A stretch of 64,000 nt of DNA from Pseudolabrys sp. Lineage in GTDB: Bacteria; Pseudomonadota; Alphaproteobacteria; Rhizobiales; Xanthobacteraceae. The stretch is from assembly GCA_022843325.1 (NCBI GenBank), contig JALHNV010000001.1, forward strand, positions 1 to 64,000. The letters run 5' to 3'. Every line of letters starts with the position of its first letter. Position 1 is the stretch's first letter. The notes beneath the pieces are model-generated. The model had not been told where the DNA came from, made no database searches, and saw only the letters and a program-made list of their open reading frames with translations. A program made the translations under genes and the position numbers. Of this stretch, positions 36,339 to 46,006 are shown piece by piece.

Positions 36339-36830
36339 TCATTTTGTAACTTCGACGACGACTAGCTTCCCTGCCGACCACACAATATTCTGATAACAGG
36401 GCTCCCCCGTGCAGTATCGGTGATGCACAAGCAGCCGAAGCGCAGGCAGGTTATCGATTATGTCGATGCCGGCGATCAGGTTTGCATAAGGTGACAAAGA
36501 GACCTTCCAGCCATTTCTGTCCGACAGCCAGATTTCATGAAGGCACCCACCCGTCCCGCAATATGGCGACGGCACGGTCTCGCAATCGAAGTTTTCGAAG
36601 TTCACAACATAGTCCAGTCGTCCATCACCGTTCATATCCAGTGAAAAAAGCGATGTCGGCAACGAGGAAACATCTCCCTTGCAGGACGCGATCCGATTGC
36701 CGACTGACTCCGCGATCTCGACCGGCACGCCATCCTGATCAAGAGCATGTTGCGAAGCCGACGGGCCCGCCGCAAGAAGTATCGCTGCGATTGCAATAAG
36801 AGGCGAAGTTGGTCGAGGTTTCAGCGTCAT
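36339..36830 (-). CDS. Hypothetical exported protein with an EF-hand/FG-GAP-like calcium loop
   Basis: About 163 residues. A signal peptide (LIAIAAILLAAGPSASQ) is followed by a domain containing SLFSLDMNGDGRLDYVVNFE, a D-x-N-x-D-G-x-x-D calcium-binding loop as in EF-hand/FG-GAP repeats. Four Cys (FDCETVPSPYCGTGGC and HHRYCTGEPC) suggest disulfides. The start at 36830 is chosen because it begins the signal peptide. No family is recognised. It is one of several small exported proteins in this island. Confidence 0.6.
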   Translation of the reverse strand: MTLKPRPTSPLIAIAAILLAAGPSASQHALDQDGVPVEIAESVGNRIASCKGDVSSLPTSLFSLDMNGDGRLDYVVNFENFDCETVPSPYCGTGGCLHEIWLSDRNGWKVSLSPYANLIAGIDIIDNLPALRLLVHHRYCTGEPCYQNIVWSAGKLVVVEVTK

Positions 36831-36915
36831 AGGCGGCGCTTGCCTGTGACGGCTATCGGTCCCGGCTGCGGTTGCGTGCTCACGGAGATCGAAAGACATG
36901 CGTTCTCCTCGAAGA

Positions 36916-37704
36916 TTACCTCAGTGCTGGCGCTCTTTTGGTGCCGAGGGGGCCCCGTCGAAATCGTCCTTGGGCCTTGTCAAAAATCAACGTCATATTA
37001 GGGCTGTAACTCTTGGCTGCAAGGCCGCAACTCGCGGAACGCATTGCTTCGGGTAATCCCAGCCAGTCGTCTTGTATACAGAGCCCCATATCGAAGCGCA
37101 GAAGATAGGCATCGATTGTGGTGCCTTTACGCGGCAGATGGAACACAGTCTCGTTCCAGCTGTCGTCGCTACGCTCAAACCCGGTTGCACGCTTCGTGTC
37201 GAGTCCCGGCACGAAATCACGAGGCTCTGGCTTCGGGAGCAGCTCTGGTGCCGGCGTCAGGGTGCTGCCGCCCCAGCGGTACACGGCAAGCGCGCCGGTC
37301 CGAGGGCTGTACGTCTCGTATGTACGCGTCGCGATCACGAAGAGGGCAGGCCCGAACGCCGGGCGGAAGATCGCCGATTCGGTCACGCTGTTTCCGCCGC
37401 CCGTCCCTTCGTCGTCGATCATGAGATAGCCGTTTGGACCGTCGATGACTGTGCGCGCGATTGCACTAAATTCACCGCCGGACACGGCATGCTTCACGCC
37501 GCGCCGCTCGATCTTGTAGGCGTTCGCATAGCAGCTTACGTTGCCGGCACATTTCATCCGTTGCCAAGTCAGGAATGCGTCAACGACCGACTGCGCGCGC
37601 CCACTCTCTGTCGCCGCCGCAACCATGGTCAGCGAGAATCCAGCAAGCGCCACCATCCTCGCAAGGCGCGGCAACGAAATCGCGGACGCCACGAAGCTCG
37701 TCAT
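36916..37704 (-). CDS. Hypothetical exported protein
   Basis: About 262 residues with a signal peptide-like N-terminus (PRLARMVALAGFSLTMVAAA). The mature part has two Cys near WQRMKCAGNVSCYANAYKI and a DDEGTGGGNSVTESAIFRP stretch. I recognise no domain. The start ATG 37704 overlaps the TGA of the upstream membrane protein gene (ATGA), so the two are translationally coupled. This links the exported protein functionally to that membrane protein. Confidence 0.65.
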   Translation of the reverse strand: MTSFVASAISLPRLARMVALAGFSLTMVAAATESGRAQSVVDAFLTWQRMKCAGNVSCYANAYKIERRGVKHAVSGGEFSAIARTVIDGPNGYLMIDDEGTGGGNSVTESAIFRPAFGPALFVIATRTYETYSPRTGALAVYRWGGSTLTPAPELLPKPEPRDFVPGLDTKRATGFERSDDSWNETVFHLPRKGTTIDAYLLRFDMGLCIQDDWLGLPEAMRSASCGLAAKSYSPNMTLIFDKAQGRFRRGPLGTKRAPALR

Positions 37705-38129
37705 CCCAGCACCTTTCTGAAATTGTCCAGACGCGATGAAATGAAGCGCACGGTCAAGCCATACAGCAGCGTCAGGACGGCCGTTTCCGTCCCGTAGATC
37801 GCCAGCGCACGCGGCAGAACGCCAGTTGTCATCTGGAGCATCGCCCAAGGATCAAAGTGCCCGACCGATACGGTCACGATCGCACCGATCGTGACAAGAA
37901 CATTGGCTGCGGCTACCAGATAGCCCGTCAACAGAAGCCGCCAGTAGGACACGCATGGCTGCCCGCCAACCAGAAACAGCCAGACCAAGAGCGCAACAGG
38001 TACCGCGGCAGGCAGCACTGCCAGGCTGCCTGCCCTGAAGTCGAGCACATCATAGATCACGGCGACGGCTCCATGGAGCGCGGCGTAACCGGCCGCCAGG
38101 AGCAGGCTTGCTATGGTAAGTGTTGGCAC
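37701..38129 (-). CDS. Small four-helix membrane protein (paralogue of the gene at 42491)
   Basis: A 142-residue integral membrane protein with about four hydrophobic segments and a short basic C-tail. It uses a GTG start at 38129. Its core (VALLVWLFLVGGQPCVSYWR, then LLLTGYLVAAANVLV and LLYGLTVRF) aligns with the protein at 42491-42931 (FLVWLLIIG, LAVTGYATVAPAALM, VLYGMGLRL) over about 110 residues. No named family is recognised. It is coupled to the exported protein downstream. Confidence 0.68.
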   Translation of the reverse strand: MPTLTIASLLLAAGYAALHGAVAVIYDVLDFRAGSLAVLPAAVPVALLVWLFLVGGQPCVSYWRLLLTGYLVAAANVLVTIGAIVTVSVGHFDPWAMLQMTTGVLPRALAIYGTETAVLTLLYGLTVRFISSRLDNFRKVLG

Positions 38130-38187
38130 GGGGTCACCAGGCCTGATCCAATTCGCACCTTCCTGGCGGAAGAGGTTGCGCAGTCCG

Positions 38188-38466
38188 CTACCAACGACAG
38201 ATCACCGAGCGGTCTCGCCGCTCCAAACGCGCGTTCTTGGAGAAGTGCGCTTCCCACCGCATTTCACGACGATTGATGTAGAAGCTGCAGCCTGGACGCA
38301 CGCTTATCAGCTTCGTGAACTCACCGCTCGGACTGAAATATGCCCCCGTGTCGCCGCCTGCGGCATTTTTGACCAACAGTTCGGATTGCGCGGAAGCGGA
38401 AGAGGCCGACCCGGCGACAAGAGCGCCGCCGCATAAGAAGGCCAGAGCCAGTGTGTATGTATTCAT
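38188..38466 (-). CDS. Small exported protein
   Basis: A 92-residue protein with a clear signal peptide (YTLALAFLCGGALVAGSASSASA) and a mature part of about 65 residues containing two Cys. ATG 38466 has GGAAGG 7 bases upstream. Basic residues are dense (FYINRREMRWEAHFSKNARL). The function is unknown. It lies upstream of, and in line with, the membrane protein gene at 37701, and may be the first gene of that operon. Confidence 0.6.
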   Translation of the reverse strand: MNTYTLALAFLCGGALVAGSASSASAQSELLVKNAAGGDTGAYFSPSGEFTKLISVRPGCSFYINRREMRWEAHFSKNARLERRDRSVICRW

Positions 38467-38691
38467 GATCTACCTTCCTTGGTTTGTTTGCAAACTTGAG
38501 GTCGCTATCCCGAACGGAAGAATCTACTATCTCGAACAGGGAAGCAGACGAACCATAACGCGCCTCATTCGCATGCTCGAGTAGTGCGGGCGTACTATTG
38601 TTAGGCGCAAGGCAGAATGGTACACGTTCGAGACCCAGTTTCGGTCAAGCGGAAAAGTTTAAGCTTGCGGTCCAGCCGGTAGCCATCTTTC

Positions 38692-39315
38692 ATGAGCGAC
38701 CGAATAATCATCGCCGACGATCACCCGATCTTTCGCGACGGCCTGCGCCGGATTGTGCTGCGCGCCGTACCCAAGGCTGCGATCGTCGAGGTCGGCACAG
38801 CGTCCGAGCTTGCTCGCGCGGCAGCGGAAGGAGCGCGGCCGCTGCTCCTGCTGCTCGACCTGGTGTTTCCCGGCTTTGAGGGGCCTGCCAGCATCCGAAA
38901 GTTACGAAGCGATTACCCGGCGACATCGCTGGTTGTCGTGTCAATGTCCGACGACTCCGAAACCGTCGGCGCCGTGATGGATGCGGGGGCCGACGGCTTC
39001 ATCAGCAAGGCGGTTTCGTCCAGTGAGATCGTGTCGGCTATCACCGCTGCCCTTGCAGGCGACATCGTCGTACGCACCGAAAGCACGATCAGCGATGGCA
39101 GCCCCATGCCTTCGGACCGGCTGTCCCGTCTCTCGACACGGCAGCGCGAAGTGCTCCGGTCAATCGCGGCCGGGCGATCGAACAAGGAAATTGCCCGAGA
39201 GCTTGGCATCTCCCCGTTTACCGTTCGGATTCATGTCTCTGCGGTGTTGCGTGCGCTGGAGGTCCCTACCCGCGCCGCCGCTGCGGGAATCGCTGCAGAA
39301 CTGGGACTGCTCTGA
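38692..39315 (+). CDS. LuxR family (NarL-type) response regulator
   Basis: A 207-residue two-domain regulator. The receiver domain (1-120) has the acidic pair in [14 protein letters not shown], the phospho-Asp in [13 protein letters not shown] and Lys in [10 protein letters not shown]. The LuxR-type helix-turn-helix (about 145-205) reads [20 protein letters not shown] and [17 protein letters not shown]. Its probable partner is the convergent hybrid kinase, whose 3' end overlaps this gene by 85 bases. Targets are probably among the nearby exported and membrane proteins; this is inferred. Confidence 0.9.
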   Translation: MSDRIIIADDHPIFRDGLRRIVLRAVPKAAIVEVGTASELARAAAEGARPLLLLLDLVFPGFEGPASIRKLRSDYPATSLVVVSMSDDSETVGAVMDAGADGFISKAVSSSEIVSAITAALAGDIVVRTESTISDGSPMPSDRLSRLSTRQREVLRSIAAGRSNKEIARELGISPFTVRIHVSAVLRALEVPTRAAAAGIAAELGLL

Positions 39316-41192
39316 AACTGCTTGGCCACGGCAGCCAGCAGCAGCGAGCGAAGCTGGGCGGGCCTGGCAGGCTTTGAGAGCACCGTTATACCCTCAGCGA
39401 CCGTCTGATCCCGCAGAACGGTGGTGTCAGACCCCGTTGTGATGGCAGCAGGCATGTCGGGCCGGCCCAGGGCTCTCAGCCCGTGGATAATTTCAAGTCC
39501 GTTCCGTTCGAGACCAAGGTCCTGGTCGCACAGAATAAAGTCGGTATCGCGAACGGTTTCCGGCTCGATTGCCGGATTGGCCGTGGCGCGAACCGAGCAG
39601 CCCCAGCGCGCCAGAATCTTGACGGTGCTTTCCCGCGCGCTTTCATCGTCGTCGATGACCAGCACGCGAAGCCCTTCCAGTTTGCGTTGATGGCCGCCCG
39701 TCACAATCGTGGCGGGATCGGCCCGGGGCGGAACGCTGACGAGGTTCTCTATGCGAAACTGGCTGCCGCGGCCGGGCTGCGACCGCAATGCGATCCGGAC
39801 GGCCATCAGATCGCCCAGGCGCTTTACGATCGAAAGCCCCAGACCGATGCCTTCGATATTGCCGCCACGATGCTTCTCGAGGCGCACGAACTCGCGGAAA
39901 ATTCGATCGCGATCATCCTGCATTATTCCCGGCCCCTGATCGATGACCGCGATAATGACGCTCTCGCCGCGGCGGCGCACCCCGACCAGAATCTTGCCGC
40001 CCGGGGCATATTTGAGGGCATTGGAGACCAGGTTCTGGAGAATGACGTGCAGGAGCGCGGGGTCAGTTCGTACCCACAGGCGAGTCCGCACTGCGCGTAA
40101 TCGCACTGATTGCAGCTTGGCAGTTTCCTGCGCCTGCCGGATCACATCACCAATTACATCTGCAAGGGGGGTATCGACCGGGACCGGCTTTACCTGGCCG
40201 ACATCGATGGCGGACAGATCGAGCAGCGAGCGGCACAGGCGCGACAGCGAATCGACCGAACGGTCGATGTTCTGCAGGATATCCCGGCCTTCTCGGCCAA
40301 TGCGCAATCCCTTTAGGCACTCGATGAACAGGCCGATTGCGTGGATCGGTTGCCGCAGATCGTGACTGGCTTGTGCAAGGAAGCGCAGCTTGGCATCGTT
40401 CGCTTCTTGCAGTTTTCTGGTGGCAGCCGAAAGCTCACGGTTCTTGTGCTCCAGGTCGCGGGACATTGCGACGTTTGTTGCCATGAAGCCGTGCATCCGA
40501 AGCGCCAGGATGGACAGCATCACTCCAAACAGCAGGATCATGACGGCCATTGCCGAGGATTGGAGATTGCGGTCATAGACCACGAAGGCGACGGCCAATA
40601 GCGGCAGCGAGGTCCAGAGCGACAGCAAGCAACTCCGCAGCCAGGGATGCTGAGAACTGACGGCACCAAGCGCGGTCCCGCCCAACACCAGCGTGTAGAA
40701 CACCATCGTTTGGAAGCTGCCGGCTATTGCACAAAGAATGGCGCCGCTTCCCCACGTCAAACCGATCAAGGTGGTCGCCAGTGAGTGACCAAATCCAAAC
40801 CATCCGGCCGGCACACCCGGCAGCCAGTTTCGGCTGAAGGCCATACTCAGTGCTACCAAACCAAGGGTCAGCACCAGCATGATGGCGAGCCATGCCGCCG
40901 CCCACCCTTCGCGCCACGCGGCAGCGCTTTCATGGAGGACGACAAAGACAAGGGTCACCACGCCGAGGTGGATGAGCCAGCTCGAAAACCCCATAGAGAA
41001 CAGAAACGCCAGTCGCCAGTCGGCGGTCTCCGGGCGGCTTGGGCCGATTGGAAAATCCGCGGACAATTCTGCGGCCTTTCTATTTGCTGCAAACCGACAA
41101 GAAGGTCGGCGCCGGCGGCGGGGGCGCACGAACCGTCGTCGACGCCGCTGTTCAATCCACAGCGGGCATGCATTTTTTGGCGCAGCCTTCAA
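39231..41192 (-). CDS. Membrane-bound hybrid histidine kinase / response regulator
   Basis: Up to 653 residues. About six transmembrane segments at the N-terminus (residues about 67-240) are followed by a short coiled linker and a kinase core. The H-box is [17 protein letters not shown], the N-box is [13 protein letters not shown], the G boxes are DQGPGI and [12 protein letters not shown]-terminal receiver follows, with [14 protein letters not shown], a [11 protein letters not shown] phospho-Asp and LSKPARP. The start is unsure: the frame opens at TTG 41192, but ATG 40994 just before the first membrane segment is equally possible. It is the likely partner of the LuxR-type regulator at 38692. 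Confidence 0.87.
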   Translation of the reverse strand: MKAAPKNACPLWIEQRRRRRFVRPRRRRRPSCRFAANRKAAELSADFPIGPSRPETADWRLAFLFSMGFSSWLIHLGVVTLVFVVLHESAAAWREGWAAAWLAIMLVLTLGLVALSMAFSRNWLPGVPAGWFGFGHSLATTLIGLTWGSGAILCAIAGSFQTMVFYTLVLGGTALGAVSSQHPWLRSCLLSLWTSLPLLAVAFVVYDRNLQSSAMAVMILLFGVMLSILALRMHGFMATNVAMSRDLEHKNRELSAATRKLQEANDAKLRFLAQASHDLRQPIHAIGLFIECLKGLRIGREGRDILQNIDRSVDSLSRLCRSLLDLSAIDVGQVKPVPVDTPLADVIGDVIRQAQETAKLQSVRLRAVRTRLWVRTDPALLHVILQNLVSNALKYAPGGKILVGVRRRGESVIIAVIDQGPGIMQDDRDRIFREFVRLEKHRGGNIEGIGLGLSIVKRLGDLMAVRIALRSQPGRGSQFRIENLVSVPPRADPATIVTGGHQRKLEGLRVLVIDDDESARESTVKILARWGCSVRATANPAIEPETVRDTDFILCDQDLGLERNGLEIIHGLRALGRPDMPAAITTGSDTTVLRDQTVAEGITVLSKPARPAQLRSLLLAAVAKQFQSSPSSAAIPAAAARVGTSSARNTAET

Positions 41193-41307
41193 CTTCGGAC
41201 TGTTCAGCCCGCCCCAAGCCCCACAGAATGCCGCCTCAGGACTTCGGCGGCAACTAGCTCTCCAGACCTAGTTGCCCTGCTCAAACAGATCCGGGTAGGC
41301 GTCAATC

Positions 41308-42462
41308 ATGTCGCATCGGAAAAAGCTTGTCCTCTGGCCGGGACTCGGCTCCCTCCTGACTTGGTTCTTTGGTCCGGATGTCAGCACCGGCCTGGCCATG
41401 ATCTTGCTGGTCGTTTTGACCGCCTATATTCCAGCGGCGCTGGCCCGGCAGCCCGACCTCAATCCCAGGCTGATCGCACTCGTCGTGTTCCTGATCTGGC
41501 TTGCCGTTTTCTGGGTGACAATGCTGGCGACCATGCCATTCCGGGCCGGGCTGGCGGATTGGGTATCGACCAGACTGGCGATGGCACGGAGCGGGGCGGT
41601 GTTCTTCCTGATGCTGGGGCTGTTCGCGCTCGCGGGCTTCGCCGCCGGCGTGGTTCAGCTTCAGGTCCTGCGCCGCAAATCGGTACAGGTCAGCACCCGG
41701 TACAGCCTCATCGGACTGCCTGCCGGATTCACGATCCTGGGCTGTGGTTTCATCTGGTACCAGACGACGGGCCACCACATGACGATCATGCTGTCCTGCT
41801 TCCTCTGCGGCGTGCCGTCACTCGCGCTCCTGGAGGCTGGACGTACCGGCCCCCCATCGCGCTTCCCCGTCCGTGCCGTGCTGATGGGCGAGACGCTGGT
41901 GACGCGCGGCTTGGCCATCGCAAGTGCGCTGATCGCCACAGGTATTGCAGCCCTGGCCGTCGCGCAGTCCGGACTGTCGCTTGCAGACTTGAATCCGATG
42001 GGGCGCTACGCTACGGCGCCGCTGTCGCTGGCGCTTCTGTGGTGTCTGACGTTCATCATTGCGATGGGCTATCCGTTATTGATCCAGGTCGCGAGAATTA
42101 GCAAAGCGCAGATCTCCGCCGCTGGTGAACCGCCGGATAAGAATTCGACGTTGGACACCGACGGCTGGTCGGTTGTCGCGATCATGCTGGCGACGGGATT
42201 GGTTGGCCTGTACGTACTTCTCTTGGGTCTTTCCGCCATCGAGGCGATCGGCTTCCGCATTACCGATGCTATCCCTCAAAACGTCCTGATTGCGATGATC
42301 GTCGCGCTGTTCCTGGTCGCACGCGGCACGTTCGGTATGCTGCTTGATTTCCTGTTTCTCGGCGCGGTGGTCTGGGCACTTTACGGCCTCTATGTCATAT
42401 TGACGCTGGATCCGGTCAATCAGTGGATCACCCTCACGGTCGAGTGGCTGGTGCCTGGCTGA
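41308..42462 (+). CDS. Polytopic membrane protein of unknown function
   Basis: A 384-residue protein with about ten hydrophobic segments (for example AMILLVVLTAYIPAALARQP and GTFGMLLDFLFLGAVVWALY). It has short polar loops and a larger polar loop near residues 265-290. I recognise no transporter signature. It starts 115 bases upstream of, and divergent from, the hybrid kinase and is followed after 28 bases by a small membrane protein, suggesting an operon. It may be a regulated target or a partner of the sensor. Confidence 0.68.
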   Translation: MSHRKKLVLWPGLGSLLTWFFGPDVSTGLAMILLVVLTAYIPAALARQPDLNPRLIALVVFLIWLAVFWVTMLATMPFRAGLADWVSTRLAMARSGAVFFLMLGLFALAGFAAGVVQLQVLRRKSVQVSTRYSLIGLPAGFTILGCGFIWYQTTGHHMTIMLSCFLCGVPSLALLEAGRTGPPSRFPVRAVLMGETLVTRGLAIASALIATGIAALAVAQSGLSLADLNPMGRYATAPLSLALLWCLTFIIAMGYPLLIQVARISKAQISAAGEPPDKNSTLDTDGWSVVAIMLATGLVGLYVLLLGLSAIEAIGFRITDAIPQNVLIAMIVALFLVARGTFGMLLDFLFLGAVVWALYGLYVILTLDPVNQWITLTVEWLVPG

Positions 42463-42490
42463 ATTCGAAGGGCGCGGAGCATTGCCGGTC

Positions 42491-42931
42491 ATGGCGGAAG
42501 AGGATCCCAGAAGAGAAATCGCCGCATCGACGTGGACTGCGCGCGATGCCGCTCTCGTGCTGGCACGCGCGGCCGGGCACGCCGCGTGCTATGGGGCCGC
42601 GGTCTGGCTGATCGAGTCCGCGAAAAGCACCAGCAACTTCGACATGATCGGGCCACCGGCAATGGTCTTCGCATTCCTGGTCTGGCTGCTGATAATCGGC
42701 AGGCGAGAGCCGTCGCTTCTGCGGCTCGCGGTGACGGGCTACGCCACGGTGGCGCCTGCCGCGCTCATGGTTCTTTTCGCCTTCGGCGCCAGCGCCGAAA
42801 CGACGTTGCGGCTAACTATACTGCTACTGCCGCTTGTTGTTCTCGCTACGGGGACGGTCGCTGCGACGATCACGGTGCTCTATGGAATGGGCCTGCGCCT
42901 GCTGACGCGGATCGCACAGCGCGCAAACTGA
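42491..42931 (+). CDS. Small four-helix membrane protein (paralogue of the gene at 37701)
   Basis: A 146-residue protein with a polar N-terminus and four hydrophobic segments. The ATG at 42491 has GGAG 11 bases upstream; an in-frame TTG at 42482 would sit too close to it. The core matches the 142-residue protein at 37701-38129 (LVWL, TGY, LLYG/VLYG-x-x-x-R blocks at like spacing). Having two members of the same unnamed family on both sides of a two-component pair suggests a shared role. Confidence 0.68.
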   Translation: MAEEDPRREIAASTWTARDAALVLARAAGHAACYGAAVWLIESAKSTSNFDMIGPPAMVFAFLVWLLIIGRREPSLLRLAVTGYATVAPAALMVLFAFGASAETTLRLTILLLPLVVLATGTVAATITVLYGMGLRLLTRIAQRAN

Positions 42932-43018
42932 AGACCTGTCTCTAGAGAAACGCGCCCAGTCAGTCCCCGGCTTGAGTGCTTGCCGCTCTCGCAATCACGA
43001 CGATCCGGTCAGCGCGCT

Positions 43019-44800
43019 TCAGTTCAGCGAAAGCTCGTAGATGCCACCCTCATGCGGCCGGTGCGGAAGGGTGTTGCGCCACGCCTTCATGAAGAAGCCG
43101 AACCGAAGCTGGTAGCGCCCGGGCTCCGCCGGCAGGGCAGCCTTCGGAATGGTGAAGGCAAGGGACTCCTTCTCGATGTTCTTCCCCTTGGTCTGTTTCG
43201 TCAGCAGGACATGAACTCCCCGCTTGGTGACCGGATCGACGACGCGTTCCGCGACGGTCTTTCCTCCGCCAGCATCGCGCAAACGGTAGAGCTCGATCAC
43301 CGGATTGTAGGTCATGCCCTCCATGCAGCAGCGGGTGAAGGTGTTGCCGACGTGCAGACCTTGGTCGTCGAGGCGATGCGACCAATCCTCGACCTTGGTC
43401 GTTCCGACAATGGGGCGCAGGTTCACCGGAAACAGCTTGGTCATGTCCGGCATGCCCCAGCGCGAACGCTCTTCGGCCGGCACCGAAGGGCTGAGCCGGC
43501 CGTGATCGGAGACGCGCTCAAGAATGTTTTTTGGATTGTAGCCGTTCGCTGCCACCAGCATCGCGGTCACGAAAGGAGCGGAGTAGGAGGTGCCCTGAAA
43601 AACTTTGCCATCGAGGTTGATCTGGCCGGGGCCGTGAATATGGGGGATGACGCCGCCATCTATGGTCGTGCCCCACCCCGAGAACGGGCTCGGCGCAGCC
43701 TTGCCATCCGATGCGCGAGAGATTGCCCCGACCGTGACGATAAACGGGTTATCCGCGACCGTATCGATAAGGGCGCTTTCACGACCGTTCAGATTGCCGA
43801 CGACGCGACCCAGGCCGACGTAGAGCCGCATCGGAATCTGTGGTTTGTCCCTGACGAGTCGGCGCAAATAAAGATGAACCTCCTCATTTGGCAGGTTGGA
43901 CAGATCGAGGTCAAGCCGGCCGAAGTTGCTCAACGGCGTCACTTTTTCCGTCTTGTTGCCGCTCTTGTCGAAAACCCAGAGCCGCTGAGTCTTGTCATCA
44001 CCTTCCACGTACGCCAGCGATCCGCCGTCCTTCGGGCTCACCTGGATTGCGAAGGGCGGGGCCGGATAGGCATCCAGGTCCCAATAGATTGCTAGTTTAA
44101 TGCGGCCGCGGCTCGGCACGAGCCGGAGAGTGTCGGCAACTTTGCTTTTCCCGTCTGGGCGCGGAACCATCAGGTCCGGGATGGTGAAGATGAAGCCTTG
44201 GGCTTTGGCTTCGAAGTCATGGACCTTCGCGCCGGTGTTGCCGGCGGAGAAGAAAGTGAACAGCTCCTCTTTGAGCACTGCCCTATGAAAATGGGCGATT
44301 CGCCGCTTCACCGCCGATATGCCGCGATTAACGGGATATATTTCCTCGCCAAAGCTTGCGTTGATGAACTGAATGCCGCGCGCCTTCATATCGGCGAATA
44401 GTTCCGACTCTTTATTCAAAAACGCCCTAACGTCATAAATGTAGATTTCTGCGTCTCCCAGCACTTGGCGGCTAATGCGATACACGTCGTATCCGTGCGT
44501 TCCAGTGTTTCCCGGCAGCGTCTTGATGACCTTCGTGAGCTTGGCTTCTTTCGGATTGGCCTTGAGCCACGCCTCCAGGCCGTCGAAGCCCAAGTCGAGA
44601 ATCGCCACCTTGCTCCCTTCGAGTCCGCCGAGAACTTTGTTCACCGCGGAGGGCGGATAGCCCATCAGCGCGCGCGCCTCGGGCACGGTGACAGGCGTGG
44701 TTTCGGGTTCTCTCGCCTCGCCCGGGAGCGAGACGAACGCCGCAGTGAGCATGGCTGACGCCACAAGGGCGCGGCGCATCGCCGTCATTGCAATGTTCAT
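43019..44800 (-). CDS. Secreted subtilisin-like (S8 family) serine protease
   Basis: About 593 residues. A signal peptide (residues 1-29, ending GEA) precedes a divergent peptidase S8 domain with a full triad: Asp69 in VAILDLGFDG, His102 in NTGTHGYDVYR, Ser405 in FQGTSYSAPFV. The oxyanion Asn188 lies in FFSAGNTG. The spacing between His and Ser is longer than in subtilisin, implying an insert at about 200-340. A C-terminal region of about 160 residues (PGRYQLRFGFFMKAW near the end) may be a beta domain. It lies 11 bases after the FecR-domain gene, forming an operon. The substrate is unknown. Confidence 0.82.
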   Translation of the reverse strand: MNIAMTAMRRALVASAMLTAAFVSLPGEAREPETTPVTVPEARALMGYPPSAVNKVLGGLEGSKVAILDLGFDGLEAWLKANPKEAKLTKVIKTLPGNTGTHGYDVYRISRQVLGDAEIYIYDVRAFLNKESELFADMKARGIQFINASFGEEIYPVNRGISAVKRRIAHFHRAVLKEELFTFFSAGNTGAKVHDFEAKAQGFIFTIPDLMVPRPDGKSKVADTLRLVPSRGRIKLAIYWDLDAYPAPPFAIQVSPKDGGSLAYVEGDDKTQRLWVFDKSGNKTEKVTPLSNFGRLDLDLSNLPNEEVHLYLRRLVRDKPQIPMRLYVGLGRVVGNLNGRESALIDTVADNPFIVTVGAISRASDGKAAPSPFSGWGTTIDGGVIPHIHGPGQINLDGKVFQGTSYSAPFVTAMLVAANGYNPKNILERVSDHGRLSPSVPAEERSRWGMPDMTKLFPVNLRPIVGTTKVEDWSHRLDDQGLHVGNTFTRCCMEGMTYNPVIELYRLRDAGGGKTVAERVVDPVTKRGVHVLLTKQTKGKNIEKESLAFTIPKAALPAEPGRYQLRFGFFMKAWRNTLPHRPHEGGIYELSLN

Positions 44801-44811
44801 GTGGAGATTCC

Positions 44812-45789
44812 TTAGCCGCGAGATCCAGTGCATGCGGTTGGTGTTTTGATTTCAAAGCTTTCGCCTTGGATGAGCTGCTTGGCCTTGGCCCACAAGTTCG
44901 CCGATATTCCCGGCGGCGGCGGCGCCGTAACTGGATTCGGAATTTCGAACTTCGTCTTCTCCGAAATCTTAAGGAGCCCTGAGTTGAAGAGATCGAGCGA
45001 AGCGCTGCTGCCTCCCTCGACGACCACCAGATCGCCGGGATGGACCGTTGTGCCGACCTTGGCCGCCAGCGTCCGCACACCGCGCGTAATCCACACGCGG
45101 CCGGACACAAAGGTCACCGACGCGACGGGCGCGATCTTCTTGGCGACCGGGCAGCCCTTCGCGGCATTGGCCGGATTGAGCTTCTCGTCGGCCGCGGTCT
45201 TCCAGGTGCCGGCTAGGCGCGCACGACGACTGCTGGCATTGCCGATTGCGGTCATTTGCTCCTGGAGATTCTGGGAACAATTTCCACTAACTGTAAAACA
45301 GCCGTCCGCGGTCCCGCGGGATATGGCAGCGCACTGTTGCCGCGTTATGCTTGCTCTGGCGCTGCGGGCCGCGATGACCTCTTCGTTGAGGGGCCTCATC
45401 CTCGCCCAGAGTCCATCCAACGTGGGAACCATCTGCCAGGCACGCAGATGGTCGCCGGAATCACGGAACTTCACATAGGTAGCACGGGTCTGATCGTATC
45501 GCCCGGCCACATCGTTGAAGCGTTTGCGCGCGGCCTCTACCCGACCTAATGCCTCCTTAACCTGAGATCCGAGAGCCTGTGCTGCCGCGACCTGCGGATC
45601 GCACTTCGCCTTATGTTCGGCCGCCGCTCTTGCGCGGGCTGCCGCCGCCGGATCGGACTGCTGGGCCGCGGACGGCGTGACGTTCGTGACAACCGTCAGC
45701 ATGGCCAGGACCGCCCCTATGGCAGTGCTTCTTCCCGACACGCGCGTGGAAGTGCCCCGCCTTGAGAATCCAGTCGCATGCAAGCTCAT
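44812..45789 (-). CDS. Exported protein with helical region and FecR-like domain
   Basis: A 325-residue protein. A signal peptide or membrane anchor (STAIGAVLAMLTVVTNVTPS) is followed by an Ala/Arg/Glu-rich, probably coiled-coil, region (about 47-150). A Cys-containing middle comes next, then a FecR-like domain (about 220-300): VSGRVWITRGVRTLAAKVGT, then HPGDLVVVEGGSSASLDLF. FecR-type domains occur in periplasmic signalling and surface proteins. Immediately upstream of the protease gene, it may be a scaffold, inhibitor or substrate of that protease; this is inference. Confidence 0.72.
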   Translation of the reverse strand: MSLHATGFSRRGTSTRVSGRSTAIGAVLAMLTVVTNVTPSAAQQSDPAAAARARAAAEHKAKCDPQVAAAQALGSQVKEALGRVEAARKRFNDVAGRYDQTRATYVKFRDSGDHLRAWQMVPTLDGLWARMRPLNEEVIAARSARASITRQQCAAISRGTADGCFTVSGNCSQNLQEQMTAIGNASSRRARLAGTWKTAADEKLNPANAAKGCPVAKKIAPVASVTFVSGRVWITRGVRTLAAKVGTTVHPGDLVVVEGGSSASLDLFNSGLLKISEKTKFEIPNPVTAPPPPGISANLWAKAKQLIQGESFEIKTPTACTGSRG

Positions 45790-46006
45790 CGGCCATCCCC
45801 CTGTCGTTCAGGATGGAACTATGCCGCAGCCCCGTCGGACGGCGAATAGAATAGGATACCTATTGCGTCGGAATGTCGCAGCGCTGCCTATGCCGTACCA
45901 CGCGCGCCAATAAGCGCACATCTATCTCTAAATATTGACGGATCGCTCGGTGCGAGGGCGCATACGATGTCCTGCGAGGCGCGGCAGGCAGGCTTTGAGT
46001 GCGATT

